Source: Gemmatimonadota bacterium (GTDB taxonomy: Bacteria > Gemmatimonadota > Gemmatimonadetes > Gemmatimonadales > Gemmatimonadaceae). Taken from it: 64,000 nucleotides of DNA. Below, in pieces: positions 1 to 7,338 of the stretch. The stretch is taken from positions 18,327 through 82,326 of the forward strand of contig JADJRJ010000011.1 of assembly GCA_016712265.1 (NCBI GenBank), read 5' to 3'. The notes beneath the pieces are model-generated. The model was not told the DNA's origin. It was given only the letters and a program-made list of their open reading frames with translations, and did no database searches. Numbering within the stretch: the first letter of the stretch is position 1; each line of letters begins with the position of its first letter. The translations under genes were made by a program, and so were the position numbers.

Positions 1-426
1 CAAAATGCTGGTATCGCGAGTTCGTCCTGCAATTCTGTTGCAGTCGTTGCAGAGCAAGCCTCGCACCCGTCCTGTGTCGTGATTGTGATCCGGGACAAGG
101 TTTGTAACCCAATGCCGGGGTCGGCCGACGCTTCCGTCTGTTCGGCAGATTGCGCACAGCCCGCCCTGCTCGGCGAGCAGTCTCTCAAAGTCGGCTTGAC
201 TGATCCCGTATCGCCACTCCCGCCGCTTTGCCAGCCGTCGGTCAGACAAGAGGGATGGCGGCTTTGCTCCGGCGGCCCATTTTGCTTTGTTGTAGTGAGA
301 TGCGCACATGCCGCGGCATTTGGCGCGCTTGTCGCACCCGTCAATCGAACACGAGGCGCCTGCGTAAGCGCCCCTCGGAGCGCGACTATACGCATTCCAG
401 CCCGCAAGTCTTTCGTTCTCACCCAT
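1..426 (-). CDS. Endonuclease VII-like HNH nuclease nested in the intein, partial
   Basis: 142 codons open from an ATG at 426 to base 1, in a different frame from the intein. It starts MGENERLAGWNAYS, then a CSIDGCDKRAKC...CASHY zinc-finger-like segment, then YGISQADFERLLAEQGGLC, CAIC, VPDHNHDTGRVRG and LLCNDCNRIAG. The DHNHDTGRVRG and paired-cysteine pattern is that of the recombination endonuclease VII family (ββα-metal fold), here probably a homing nuclease for the intein. GGTGG lies just upstream. It is either an independent nested gene or the in-frame homing domain displaced by a one-base indel. Confidence 0.78.
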   Translation of the reverse strand, partial: MGENERLAGWNAYSRAPRGAYAGASCSIDGCDKRAKCRGMCASHYNKAKWAAGAKPPSLLSDRRLAKRREWRYGISQADFERLLAEQGGLCAICRTDGSVGRPRHWVTNLVPDHNHDTGRVRGLLCNDCNRIAGRTRDTSIL

Positions 427-659
427 TCAAGACCACCTTGACCAAGAACCAAGAAGGGATGCCGCGCGTTTGCACGCACAGCACTTCTCTTTGTCTTAAT
501 CAAATAGGTTTGATCGGGACCATTATCAATGATGGCCGCTACGTTCGCCCCAACAAACCTTGTGCCATTCCACGAAAGCACTCGATCGCCGGGCTGAATC
601 CTGTCCAGCCGCTTGTTGCCACCATTCTCCATTGCAATCGCGGTGTCGCCGGCGAGGCA
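1..659 (-). other. Intein in terL (N-terminal part)
   Basis: Protein-splicing element inside the terminase ATPase domain. The sequence shows block A (CLAGDT, followed by RIQPGDRVLSWNG) and block B (RANARHPFLVL followed by EWVRTKDLRAGMRIV), the standard HINT arrangement. It sits directly after VLIQ, a conserved ATPase motif where an insertion would block function unless spliced. The C-terminal HINT blocks with His-Asn would lie left of the window. An endonuclease reading frame overlaps it from 426 in a different frame. Confidence 0.82.
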
Positions 660-1307
660 CTGGATCAGCACCACCCGCCCGCCCGGCATCAATCGGGTAT
701 AGGCGACGGCCGTGTACCAGTCCCGAAGCTGGCGGCGCATCGTCTCGCTGTCCGCGTCCTCGCGGCCCTTGATCGGGTCGTCGATCAGCAGAAGGTCGGC
801 ACCACGCCCGGTGATCGGGCCGCCGGCACCGACCGCGAAGTACGACCCGCCGTGATTGGTCGAGAAACGCCGGATGCTGGCATTGTCGTCGGCCAGCTTG
901 CACGACGGGAACGCCTCGGCGAATTCCTCGCCCGCGATGATGTTGCGCACCGCCCGGCCGATATCGTCGGCGAAGTCCTGCGCGTAGGTCGCGGCGATCA
1001 CGTATCGCTCGGGGTTGCGCCCCAGGAACCACGACGGGAACAGGTGGCTCGTCGTCCAGGTCTTGCCGTGTCTCGGCGGCATCGTGACGATCAGGCGGGT
1101 GATGTCGCCCCGCTCCACCGCCTCCAGTTTCTCGGCCAGAATGCGAAGGTGGGCAGCGTCCTCGTAGCGCGGATAGACCAGCCGCGCGAAATCAGTGAAC
1201 CGACGCGCCGCCCTTACCGCTCGCAGCTCCCTCAGCAGCGCGCTCGCTCGGGACCAGTCCGAGGGCGACAAGCTCTGCCAAGATGTCGGACTCGTTGCGA
1301 CGCTCAT
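1..1307 (-). CDS. terL: Terminase large subunit, partial, interrupted by an intein
   Basis: ATPase and nuclease motor that packages phage DNA. The gene runs off the left edge. From the ATG at 1307 the frame is open to base 1. Residues about 76-83 read MPPRHGKT (Walker A) and about 171-177 LLLIDD (Walker B); the ATPase domain ends at RVVLIQ, where terminases normally continue with T-R-W. Here a Cys codon at 659-657 begins CLAGDTAIAMENGG, an intein N-terminus. Nuclease domain and C-extein lie outside the window. The start overlaps terS by about 115 bases; a TTG at about 1271 is an alternative start. Confidence 0.88.
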   Translation of the reverse strand, partial: MSVATSPTSWQSLSPSDWSRASALLRELRAVRAARRFTDFARLVYPRYEDAAHLRILAEKLEAVERGDITRLIVTMPPRHGKTWTTSHLFPSWFLGRNPERYVIAATYAQDFADDIGRAVRNIIAGEEFAEAFPSCKLADDNASIRRFSTNHGGSYFAVGAGGPITGRGADLLLIDDPIKGREDADSETMRRQLRDWYTAVAYTRLMPGGRVVLIQCLAGDTAIAMENGGNKRLDRIQPGDRVLSWNGTRFVGANVAAIIDNGPDQTYLIKTKRSAVRANARHPFLVLGQGGLEWVRTKDLRAGMRIVALRGALTQAPRVRLTGATSAPNAAACAHLTTTKQNGPPEQSRHPSCLTDGWQSGGSGDTGSVKPTLRDCSPSRAGCAQSAEQTEASADPGIGLQTLSRITITTQDGCEACSATTATELQDELAIPAF

Positions 1308-1570
1308 GCTTGATCGTGCTCTCGACCGTCTCTTTCGGCTTCCCGTACACGCGGTTGATAATGGCCTCGGCCGCCGTGACGCGGGCCTTGTCGGATGCCG
1401 TCTTGCTGGTCGCGATCTCGTGCAGGGCGCGGATTGCGTCGGGGGCGAACTGCTTCGCCATGGCCAGCGCGTCGGCCTCTTCGGGCGTCAGATTCGGCCG
1501 GCCGCCAGGGGTTGGCCGACCGGCCCTTGACCCAGTTCGGATTGCCGCGGCGCTTGGTTTCAGTGTCCAT
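1192..1570 (-). CDS. terS: Terminase small subunit-like (DUF5681), frameshifted
   Basis: DNA-recognition subunit paired with terL. From the ATG at 1570 it reads MDTETKRRGNPNWVKGRSANP, the DUF5681 GNPxWxKGxSxNPGGRP signature, then leaves frame. Removing one C from a CCCC run (plus-strand 1508-1511) restores GGRPNLTPEEADALAMAKQF, which joins the open frame ending at 1192 with an Ala-rich helical region and KPKETVES. A conventional caller would see only 1192..1461 (ATG at 1461). terL starts inside its 3' end. Whether the extra base is real or a sequencing error cannot be decided here. Confidence 0.75.
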
Positions 1571-1599
1571 TCACGGAAATTCAGTCGCGATTGCTGAAA

Positions 1600-1641
1600 T
1601 CAGCAGCCACGGCCGCCCTTCTTGGTGGGCTTCTTCTTCAT
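1600..1641 (-). CDS. 13-residue lysine-rich micro-ORF
   Basis: Reads MKKKPTKKGGRGC and stops. It lies between the transferase gene and terS and is preceded by a strong ribosome-binding site, GAAGGAG, seven bases before the ATG, better than that of most genes here. The product would be a basic peptide ending in Cys. It could be a real microprotein or a leader coupling translation into terS; function unknown. Confidence 0.4.
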   Translation of the reverse strand: MKKKPTKKGGRGC

Positions 1642-1657
1642 GCTGGGTCTCCTTCGG

Positions 1658-2395
1658 CTAGCGGATGACGAACGACGGCTCCGGCCGCTTGATCCCCAGC
1701 CACTGCTCACAGGCATCGCCCATGAATTCCTTCCGGGCTCCCTTGAAGTGCAGCATGTAGGCTTCGGGGATGGCGGGATCGTCGAGCGAGGCCGGGGGGA
1801 GGTTGTAGGTATCCATGTCGAGGAAGCGGACCTTGAAGCCGTGCCGATCCACGATGCTGCCCACGGGGGCGAGCGGGTAGACGATGCGGCGAATGCTCTC
1901 CTGGTCGCCTGGCCATTCCTCGGGGCAGTTGTGCAGCGCCAGTTCGTAGAAGTTGGCGGCTTGCGCGGATTTGCCCGGAGGCAGGGCGACGAGGCCGTTG
2001 TTGATCCCGCCCGGGGAATAGGGACCGATGGTCACCGATACGTCCCAATCCCCGCCATCGAAAATGGGGCTGGGATCTTTCAGGAACAGGCAGTCGACCC
2101 CGGTCATGATGACGCCGCCGTCTCCGGTGCCGACGTGGCGGAGATATGCCATCTGGCCGGCGATGATGGCCTGCATCAGTTTGAGGGATTGTGTTCCGTC
2201 GAGGGAGAAGATGCGGGTCTTGTCGACATAGGGAATCTTGTCCTCGTTGCCCTTCTCGGTCAGGAGGACGTGACGGAGGCCGAGACGGGAACAGGACGCT
2301 TCGAGGCAGGCGATGGCCTCGTCGTAGGAGTGTGCGCGGTCGCCGTACTCGTCGGGGCGGGGGCTGTAGTAGGAGACGATGGTCGGGAGGGTCAA
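1658..2395 (-). CDS. GT-A-like nucleotide-sugar transferase
   Basis: About 245 residues from a TTG start overlapping the upstream stop (TTGA), giving MTLPTIVSYYSPRPDEY. It has an N-terminal Rossmann-like segment, then GGVIMTGVDCLFLKD, resembling the metal-binding region of GT-A glycosyltransferases; later INNGLVALP, WPGDQESIR and a conserved-looking AYMLHFKGARKEF near the C-terminus, features seen in nucleotide-diphospho-sugar transferases that act on a surface glycan. Last gene of the five-gene sugar cassette. Substrate unknown; the family call rests on motif pattern only. Confidence 0.6.
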   Translation of the reverse strand: MTLPTIVSYYSPRPDEYGDRAHSYDEAIACLEASCSRLGLRHVLLTEKGNEDKIPYVDKTRIFSLDGTQSLKLMQAIIAGQMAYLRHVGTGDGGVIMTGVDCLFLKDPSPIFDGGDWDVSVTIGPYSPGGINNGLVALPPGKSAQAANFYELALHNCPEEWPGDQESIRRIVYPLAPVGSIVDRHGFKVRFLDMDTYNLPPASLDDPAIPEAYMLHFKGARKEFMGDACEQWLGIKRPEPSFVIR

Positions 2396-3102
2396 ATCGC
2401 GCCCCCGGAGTTCCGGTACTTGCGTTGGGTGGGCCACCGGAACGGTACGTCTTCGCGTTTCCGGGCTACGACGTAAAGGCCGAGATTGTCGGGGCACCTG
2501 AACCGCTGATGGTGGGGGACGTCATGGAACTCGGGATGGCCGAGGACAGCGCCCGTGGCGGCTTTGAGGACGATGATATCTCCCCCATTGTCCTCGAAGA
2601 AGTCTGGGTAGACCGTCGGGTTGAACGACCAGAAGCCGTGGTTGATCTTCGTCATCGGAGCTGCGTGGCAGAACACGCCCCCGACTTTAAGGGCCGCCCA
2701 TGCGTTTCGGAAGGCGCTCCCGACATTGAAGCAATGTTCGAGGGTGCCGGTGTCGACGACGAGGTCGTATGCCCCGACCATGCCCCCGGGAAGGGGTTCG
2801 TTCAGGTCGACCTTGCGCTCGCAATCCCGTGTTGGGTGGGCGTCGATGCAGTCAAGCGTGAAGCCCATCTGCGCGAACCACGCCACGGAATCCCGGACGT
2901 GGGGGAGATGGCCTGTCATACCGTGCCAACGCAGGACGGCATCGCTGTCAGGCCGGATCGGGATACCTTCGACGTCGATCTGGTCGTCGGGGATCAGAAG
3001 GTCGGGATACCCGAGCCCGAGGGCCTTGCGGTTTCCTCGTGGCGGCAGGACCGCGCGGAACGCGGCGCGGAGGATGCAGAGGTATGTGGGCTCGATTGCC
3101 AT
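2392..3102 (-). CDS. Class I SAM-dependent methyltransferase-like protein
   Basis: 236 residues. The centre reads AYDLVVDTGTLEHCFNVGSAF, then AWAALKVGGVFCHAAP, matching motif IV (D-x-G-T-x-E-H) and the post-motif LKPGG turn of small-molecule or sugar methyltransferases; earlier GFTLDCIDAHPTRDC fits the motif II region. A canonical GxGxG loop is not obvious, so cofactor binding is inferred. It sits between a small membrane protein and a transferase in the glycan cassette and probably methylates a sugar. Confidence 0.6.
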   Translation of the reverse strand: MAIEPTYLCILRAAFRAVLPPRGNRKALGLGYPDLLIPDDQIDVEGIPIRPDSDAVLRWHGMTGHLPHVRDSVAWFAQMGFTLDCIDAHPTRDCERKVDLNEPLPGGMVGAYDLVVDTGTLEHCFNVGSAFRNAWAALKVGGVFCHAAPMTKINHGFWSFNPTVYPDFFEDNGGDIIVLKAATGAVLGHPEFHDVPHHQRFRCPDNLGLYVVARKREDVPFRWPTQRKYRNSGGAI

Positions 3103-3106
3103 CCGG

Positions 3107-3292
3107 TCACACCGTGACGATCATGGCCGCGACCGCCAGACCAACCAGATAGGCGGCGATCGCGGTGCCCACCCATCCCGCCACCGTCCACAGCCGGGTG
3201 TACGGCAGGAGGGCAAAGTAGAAACCGACGTCACGCTTGCGCAAGGGGGTTTCCTCCCAGATATGGTCCGGGACGTCGTGGAGTGTCGCCAT
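3107..3292 (-). CDS. Small single-pass membrane protein
   Basis: 61 residues, MATLHDVPDH..., with a basic stretch (RKRDVGF) followed by a C-terminal hydrophobic helix, about residues 35-60 (VAGWVGTAIAAYLVGLAVAA). It lies between the hexapeptide acyltransferase and the methyltransferase and is likely translated with them. It could anchor the glycan-modifying enzymes to the membrane; no family recognised. Confidence 0.6.
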   Translation of the reverse strand: MATLHDVPDHIWEETPLRKRDVGFYFALLPYTRLWTVAGWVGTAIAAYLVGLAVAAMIVTV

Positions 3293-3312
3293 GGATGCTC
3301 CTGTCTTGGGGG

Positions 3313-4080
3313 CTAGACGGGGCGGGTGGTTGGCTCTTCGCCTTCCACGATCTCGGGAGAGAAGCGGGTGATGGGGGCGAATGGATCGTTGGCGGGACGG
3401 GGGAGCTTAGGACGGGCCGGGAGGCCGACGACGATATCGCCAGGCCGCACATCCTTGGTCACGACGGCGCCCGCGCAGATCGTGGCGCCGTCCCCGATGT
3501 GGACCCCGGGGAGGATAACCGCGCCGCAGCCGATCACAACACGCTTGCCGATGACGGGAGGCACGAGGCGATCGTTCGGGGTCTTGTAGTTCCGCAGCCC
3601 CTCGATATCGGGGTCGTTCGCCATGACGACGCCGGGGCCGATGAACGAACCCTGCCCGATGATCGTGCCGCCGATCACCACCGCCCCGTCCATGACGCTC
3701 ACGTCGTCCGAGACGACGCAGTCATGGGAGACAGTGGCGTGGTCGCCGATCACGCAGCGGGAGCCGATCACCGATCCCTCGCGGACTGTGGCGTGAGTAC
3801 CGATGATGCTGTGCGGGCCGACCCGGGCGCCAGCATAGACCACGGCGTGGCAGTCGACCGTGGTGCGCTCGCCGATGACGGTCTCGTCCTCGACGTTCCT
3901 GTCCGGAGTGCGGGCGAGGGTTCCGGCCCCTCGGGTCGGTTTCCCAACGACGGCGTGCGGCATCACGGATGCGCCCCGCTCCAGGATGACGGAACCCATG
4001 AGCACGGCGAGGGGATGGACCGAACAGTGGGGGCGCAGAAGCTCGGGGTTGTCGATGATGGCGCGATGGTCAATCGGCAT
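3313..4080 (-). CDS. Left-handed beta-helix (hexapeptide) acyltransferase
   Basis: 255 residues dominated by hexapeptide repeats: VIGERTTVDCHAVVYAGARV, IGTHATVREGSVIGSRCVIG, then a C-terminal block VVIGCGAVILPGVHIGDGAT with AGAVVTKDVRPGDIVVGLPA, typical of sugar O- or N-acetyltransferases (WbbJ/NeuD/CysE-like LbH fold). The VGLPARP ending is the usual VxGxPAK motif. The stop of the upstream TPR glycosyltransferase overlaps its start by 11 bases. It would acylate a sugar of the glycan made by the cassette. Confidence 0.8.
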   Translation of the reverse strand: MPIDHRAIIDNPELLRPHCSVHPLAVLMGSVILERGASVMPHAVVGKPTRGAGTLARTPDRNVEDETVIGERTTVDCHAVVYAGARVGPHSIIGTHATVREGSVIGSRCVIGDHATVSHDCVVSDDVSVMDGAVVIGGTIIGQGSFIGPGVVMANDPDIEGLRNYKTPNDRLVPPVIGKRVVIGCGAVILPGVHIGDGATICAGAVVTKDVRPGDIVVGLPARPKLPRPANDPFAPITRFSPEIVEGEEPTTRPV

Positions 4081-5377
4081 CAGTGAGGGCTTCCTTGATG
4101 CGGTCGAATGTCTGGGGCTCCCATTCGCCGCGGTAGTTCTGACGATAAGCCGTCATGCCCGGGAACCATGGGCTGCTGTCGCCCCGGACCAGCCAGCGGG
4201 CCTCCGGGGGGTGCGTGACGAGGACGTGCATCGCCGGCCTGGAATGCTCGGGGAGCCCGGCGGCGAGGTGGACGTTGGTGTTCGATACCGTCACGTAGGC
4301 GTCGAGATTGGGGAGCAGGTCGAGCACCGTTGCCGGCTGCTCTGCCGCCTCGCACAGATCCACCGCCTCGGGACCGAACAACCGCTTCTCGTCGGCCGTG
4401 GCGCCGCGCTGGAGCAGGAACGGAATGGCGTTGGCCTTGCGCAGCATGTCCGCGACCAGCTCCGGCCGCGCCTCTTTCCACTGCCCCAGATCGAACCGGG
4501 TTCCCGCGCGCCATGTGACCCCGACGTGCTTTCGTTGCCCGGCTGGTCGGATCGTTTTTGCCGGGGGATCGGGGAACATCACCGGGGGGGCGACATCGAA
4601 CCCTCCCGTGAGCATCGGCAGATCGCCGATGAACAGATCCACCGCGTCCTCGGGACCGAACCCCTCGATCACGTCAGGGAAGGCGCGGCGCATCACCGGG
4701 GCGATCTTGGCCGGGTACTTGGAATAAACCTCGGTCACGCCACGGGCGCGGAGCGCGGGAAGCCAGCGGAAGAAGTAGAGGATGTCGCCGAGCCCCTGTT
4801 CGCACCGGAGATAGACCGAGCGGTCGAACCACTCGGGAAGCGGCGCCAGTGGGCGCTTGTTGCGCTTCACGACGAGGCGCCAGACGTATTCGGACCAACC
4901 CCGTTCGTACCTGCCCACGGACAGGGAGATGACGGCGATGTTGTGCCGGACCTCGGGGTCGGTCGGAGCGGCGAGCAACGCCCGCTCCAGGAACATCAGC
5001 GCCTCTTCGGGGCGCCCCATCTTCCAATGAGCGATGCCGAGATTGTACCAGCCATGCCGGGAACTTGGCCCCTGCGGACAGATACGGACCGCCCGCCATA
5101 GCCAGTCCACCGCCTCCTCGTGTCGGCCTTCCGCGAGAAGCGCCTCCCCGAGATTGAACACCGGGGGGACTTCGCCGGGGACGGAACGAATGGCCTGCTG
5201 AAAGGCCCCGATAGCTTCCGCGTTGTCCTTCCGCTGTCGGGCATCGACCCCGAAGTTGAGCAGCCTTGCGGCTATCGCTGGATGGAGCGCGGCCCCATCA
5301 GCGGCGTCTTCCGGTCGCGGGCTTTCGCTCGCTTCGCGCGGCGTCCTGGACGCTTCCGCGGGACTTCGGGCTTCCAT
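4070..5377 (-). CDS. TPR repeat glycosyltransferase-like protein
   Basis: About 435 residues from an ATG at 5377 (an upstream in-frame ATG at 5488 would lie across a hairpin, so it is unlikely). Residues about 45-180 hold TPR motifs (NAEAIGAFQQAI, HEEAVDWLWRAVRICP, PEEALMFLERALLAAP). The C-terminal half has RCEQGLGDILYFFRWLPAL and VGVTWRAGTRFD, as in TPR-fused GT9/GT41-like transferases. First gene of the sugar cassette. It may modify a virion protein or host surface glycan; acceptor unknown. Confidence 0.72.
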   Translation of the reverse strand: MEARSPAEASRTPREASESPRPEDAADGAALHPAIAARLLNFGVDARQRKDNAEAIGAFQQAIRSVPGEVPPVFNLGEALLAEGRHEEAVDWLWRAVRICPQGPSSRHGWYNLGIAHWKMGRPEEALMFLERALLAAPTDPEVRHNIAVISLSVGRYERGWSEYVWRLVVKRNKRPLAPLPEWFDRSVYLRCEQGLGDILYFFRWLPALRARGVTEVYSKYPAKIAPVMRRAFPDVIEGFGPEDAVDLFIGDLPMLTGGFDVAPPVMFPDPPAKTIRPAGQRKHVGVTWRAGTRFDLGQWKEARPELVADMLRKANAIPFLLQRGATADEKRLFGPEAVDLCEAAEQPATVLDLLPNLDAYVTVSNTNVHLAAGLPEHSRPAMHVLVTHPPEARWLVRGDSSPWFPGMTAYRQNYRGEWEPQTFDRIKEALTDAD

Positions 5378-5454
5378 TGCTTGGATGCGGTCTTCTCGGC
5401 CATGACGGGGACACGAAAAACCCGGCGCGTCGGGATGACGGCCGGGCGGAAACG

Positions 5455-5484
5455 CGAAAGGCCGCCCGGTTAGGGGCGGCCTCT
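5455..5484 (-). terminator. Rho-independent terminator-like hairpin with an alternative stem
   Basis: Between the early operon (ending 5554) and the sugar cassette. GGCCGCCC (5460-5467) pairs with GGGCGGCC (5474-5481) across a six-base loop; on the minus strand the stem is followed by CTTTCGCGTTT. The 5462-5469 half can instead pair with 5442-5449 (CCGGGCGG), so two mutually exclusive stems exist, and a third small stem followed by TTTTT lies at 5416-5434. A tandem terminator or attenuator is likely. Confidence 0.55.
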
Positions 5485-5553
5485 GCACAGGAACTGGATT
5501 AAAGCATTTCGATAGTACGACGCGGGTGTGGCGGCGTCAATAGGGCTCCGGGA

Positions 5554-6168
5554 TCACGCCGCCCTCGGCATCCCATCCGCCGACCGCCGCACCGCCCGCT
5601 CATCCCCGATCATGTCGAGAGCGTCGAGCAAATGCTGGCGGAACTGCTCCCGCTTCGATGGACTCCGCGCGAGCTGCTGGAGCGGGACGCAGAACACCGC
5701 GACCTGCCGCAGCACCCATTCCCGGATCGTCCCACGCCCGATCAGCGACAGCATGGCATCGAAACGACGACGCACGGCTTCCGCCCGTTCCTCGGGCGTT
5801 CGGGTGTCGGTCTGCCGCGCCCGCGTCTCCTTCGCCGCGATATCGTCGGCGTCGTCTGGATTGATCGAGGGCGCCACCATGCGGCGGGATCGAGCGTCGA
5901 TTGTCGCGAAGGGCTGGCCGAATATGTGGAAGGCGAGGTTCGCGAAGGCGCGGCCCGCATCCCGGCGCCTCTCCGCCTCGCCGGGGTCTTCGTCTCTCCG
6001 GGACAGCAACCCCTTCGCGTGCATCACGTCGATCGGGTGATCCTGCGAAACATCCATGCGTCCGACCTCCATCATCCGTTTCAGCACCATTTCCGGGGTC
6101 GGCTCGACCCGCTGCTGTTTCAGTTGGCCGCCGGGATAGCGGTCGCCGGGCTTGCGTTTACGTGCCAT
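5554..6168 (-). CDS. Hypothetical phage protein, last gene of the early minus operon
   Basis: 204 residues, very basic N-terminus (MARKRKPGDRYPGG), then PTPEMVLKRMMEVGRM and a long helical body with RTPEERAEAVRRRFDAMLSL and a hydrophobic patch VLRQVAVFCVPL. Preceded by AAAGGGCG seven bases before the ATG. No enzyme motif. It closes the operon just before the hairpin at 5442-5484. Function unknown. Confidence 0.6.
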   Translation of the reverse strand: MARKRKPGDRYPGGQLKQQRVEPTPEMVLKRMMEVGRMDVSQDHPIDVMHAKGLLSRRDEDPGEAERRRDAGRAFANLAFHIFGQPFATIDARSRRMVAPSINPDDADDIAAKETRARQTDTRTPEERAEAVRRRFDAMLSLIGRGTIREWVLRQVAVFCVPLQQLARSPSKREQFRQHLLDALDMIGDERAVRRSADGMPRAA

Positions 6169-6186
6169 TGTGACGCCCTTTCGAGA

Positions 6187-6249
6187 TCACAGCCCGCCGT
6201 TGACCGCGACGGTGCCGAGCACGGTGCGGTCCATCGAAATCGCCGTCAT
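6187..6249 (-). CDS. 20-residue micro-ORF
   Basis: Reads MTAISMDRTVLGTVAVNGGL. Its ATG overlaps the stop of the zinc-finger gene (ATGA), the same coupling used by real genes in this operon, and it fills the otherwise empty interval up to the next gene's ribosome-binding site. No composition or homology argument beyond that. Confidence 0.25.
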   Translation of the reverse strand: MTAISMDRTVLGTVAVNGGL

Positions 6250-6464
6250 CGGCGGACCTCAATGCGCTTCGGATGATCCGCCCGGTGCTTCTGGCCCAAC
6301 AGTCGTCGCACGGTCCGCTCGACGAGGACCTGGGCCGAATGGCGGATGCAATCCCCGCAGATCGCAGCGGCCGGCACCTCCTCACCCGGAGCATCACCCA
6401 CCACCAGCACGTCGCAGTCGTCCTGCGAGACGCCGCAGAACGAACAGCGCAGTTTCTCGGTCAT
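6246..6464 (-). CDS. ClpX-type zinc-finger protein
   Basis: 72 residues. Cys7 and Cys10 (LRCSFCG) and Cys36 and Cys39 (ICGDC) form the four-cysteine ribbon of the ClpX zinc-binding domain, here without the AAA+ domain. Stand-alone ClpX-like fingers in phages may bind proteins or modulate ClpX; that role is inferred. Overlaps the upstream gene by four bases. Confidence 0.65.
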   Translation of the reverse strand: MTEKLRCSFCGVSQDDCDVLVVGDAPGEEVPAAAICGDCIRHSAQVLVERTVRRLLGQKHRADHPKRIEVRR

Positions 6465-6664
6465 CGCGTTCCCCTCCTAACTCCATATCGGGCGTTCATC
6501 TCGGCCTCGATGCCGCGCCGCATCCACTCGCTACGGATGTCGTCGATGCGGATGCAGACCCAGCCCCGATCACGCCATGCGGCTGCCGCTCGGGCCGCGA
6601 TCTCGTCGTCGTCGAGCGGCTGAGCCGGGACGTGACGGGCGAGGCTGGTGCGGATCGCGATCAT
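6461..6664 (-). CDS. Small hypothetical protein
   Basis: 67 residues, MIAIRTSLARHVPAQPLDDD..., with a helical centre (EIAARAAAAWRDRGWVCIRI) and ending RYGVRRGTR. The start overlaps the stop of the upstream gene (ATGA), which sets this start over longer frames. No motif recognised. Confidence 0.55.
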   Translation of the reverse strand: MIAIRTSLARHVPAQPLDDDEIAARAAAAWRDRGWVCIRIDDIRSEWMRRGIEAEMNARYGVRRGTR

Positions 6665-7338
6665 GCCACCCCCAGCCACTTCCGGACATCCGGATCGTCG
6701 ACATCCGGAAGCCGGCGACCTGCGGTTTCCGCGGCCACGGCGCGGATGGCTGCCGAGATGTCGGGGCCGCCCTGGCGCGGCTCCGGCGGCCCCTTCAGCG
6801 GGTTGTCGCGCGCCCTGGCATAGACCGGGGCCGCCATCGCGGAGACCCGTGCCTTCTCGGCCTCGGTGGCGGGGCGGTGCGGGGGCGCCGGCTTGCGTCG
6901 GGCCGCCATGTCGGCGGCTACCCGGGCCTTGATCGCCGCGCGCTTCCGCTCGCCGAGCTCCGCCACGACGCGATCGCGGATTTCGGCGGCCTTCGGGAAC
7001 CACTTGCACTCCATGCGAACCCGCTTCAGCGCGGCCTGGGCGATGTCGACGGGCGCGTCCTCCAGCGCCTCCATCATCGCGTCCGATGCCGCCCCCTCGT
7101 CGATGCCCTTGGGCGCCGGGCGCAGTGCATCGACCGTTCGTTTCAGCTCGATCGCCAGCCACCTCGGATCGGCCGGCGCGCAATGCGCCTCGAGGAGCCG
7201 TGCATCCGCCTCGGCCGTCACCGGCGGCTCATCCTCGGCTGGGCTCCATTCGGCGTAGCGCTGCCGCAGCGAGGCCAGCGTCGAACGCATTTCGGCTGGC
7301 GGCGGCATCGTATTCGTTCGAGCGAGTTGTCCTGCCAT
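6661..7338 (-). CDS. Hypothetical protein downstream of the DUF1376 gene
   Basis: 225 residues, charged and helical: RSTLASLRQRYAEW, WLAIELKRTVDAL, QAALKRVRMECKWFPKAAEI, GERKRAAIKARVAADMAARR. The RMECKWFPKAAEIRD phrase is common in replication-region phage proteins that follow DUF1376 genes, where helicase-loader-like proteins are often found; I see no Walker motif, so a loader role is only a guess. Starts inside the 3' end of the upstream gene. Confidence 0.55.
   Translation of the reverse strand: MAGQLARTNTMPPPAEMRSTLASLRQRYAEWSPAEDEPPVTAEADARLLEAHCAPADPRWLAIELKRTVDALRPAPKGIDEGAASDAMMEALEDAPVDIAQAALKRVRMECKWFPKAAEIRDRVVAELGERKRAAIKARVAADMAARRKPAPPHRPATEAEKARVSAMAAPVYARARDNPLKGPPEPRQGGPDISAAIRAVAAETAGRRLPDVDDPDVRKWLGVA

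Noticed and set aside
228..1313. 361-residue plus-strand frame over the terminase
   Set aside because: Reverse strand of terL, the intein and terS; no protein signature.
5272..5403. 43-codon minus-strand ORF MAEKTASKQWKPE...
   Set aside because: Lies in a different frame over the N-terminus of the TPR protein, has no ribosome-binding site, and its Lys/Arg composition looks like a shadow; it may reflect an indel but this is not demonstrable.
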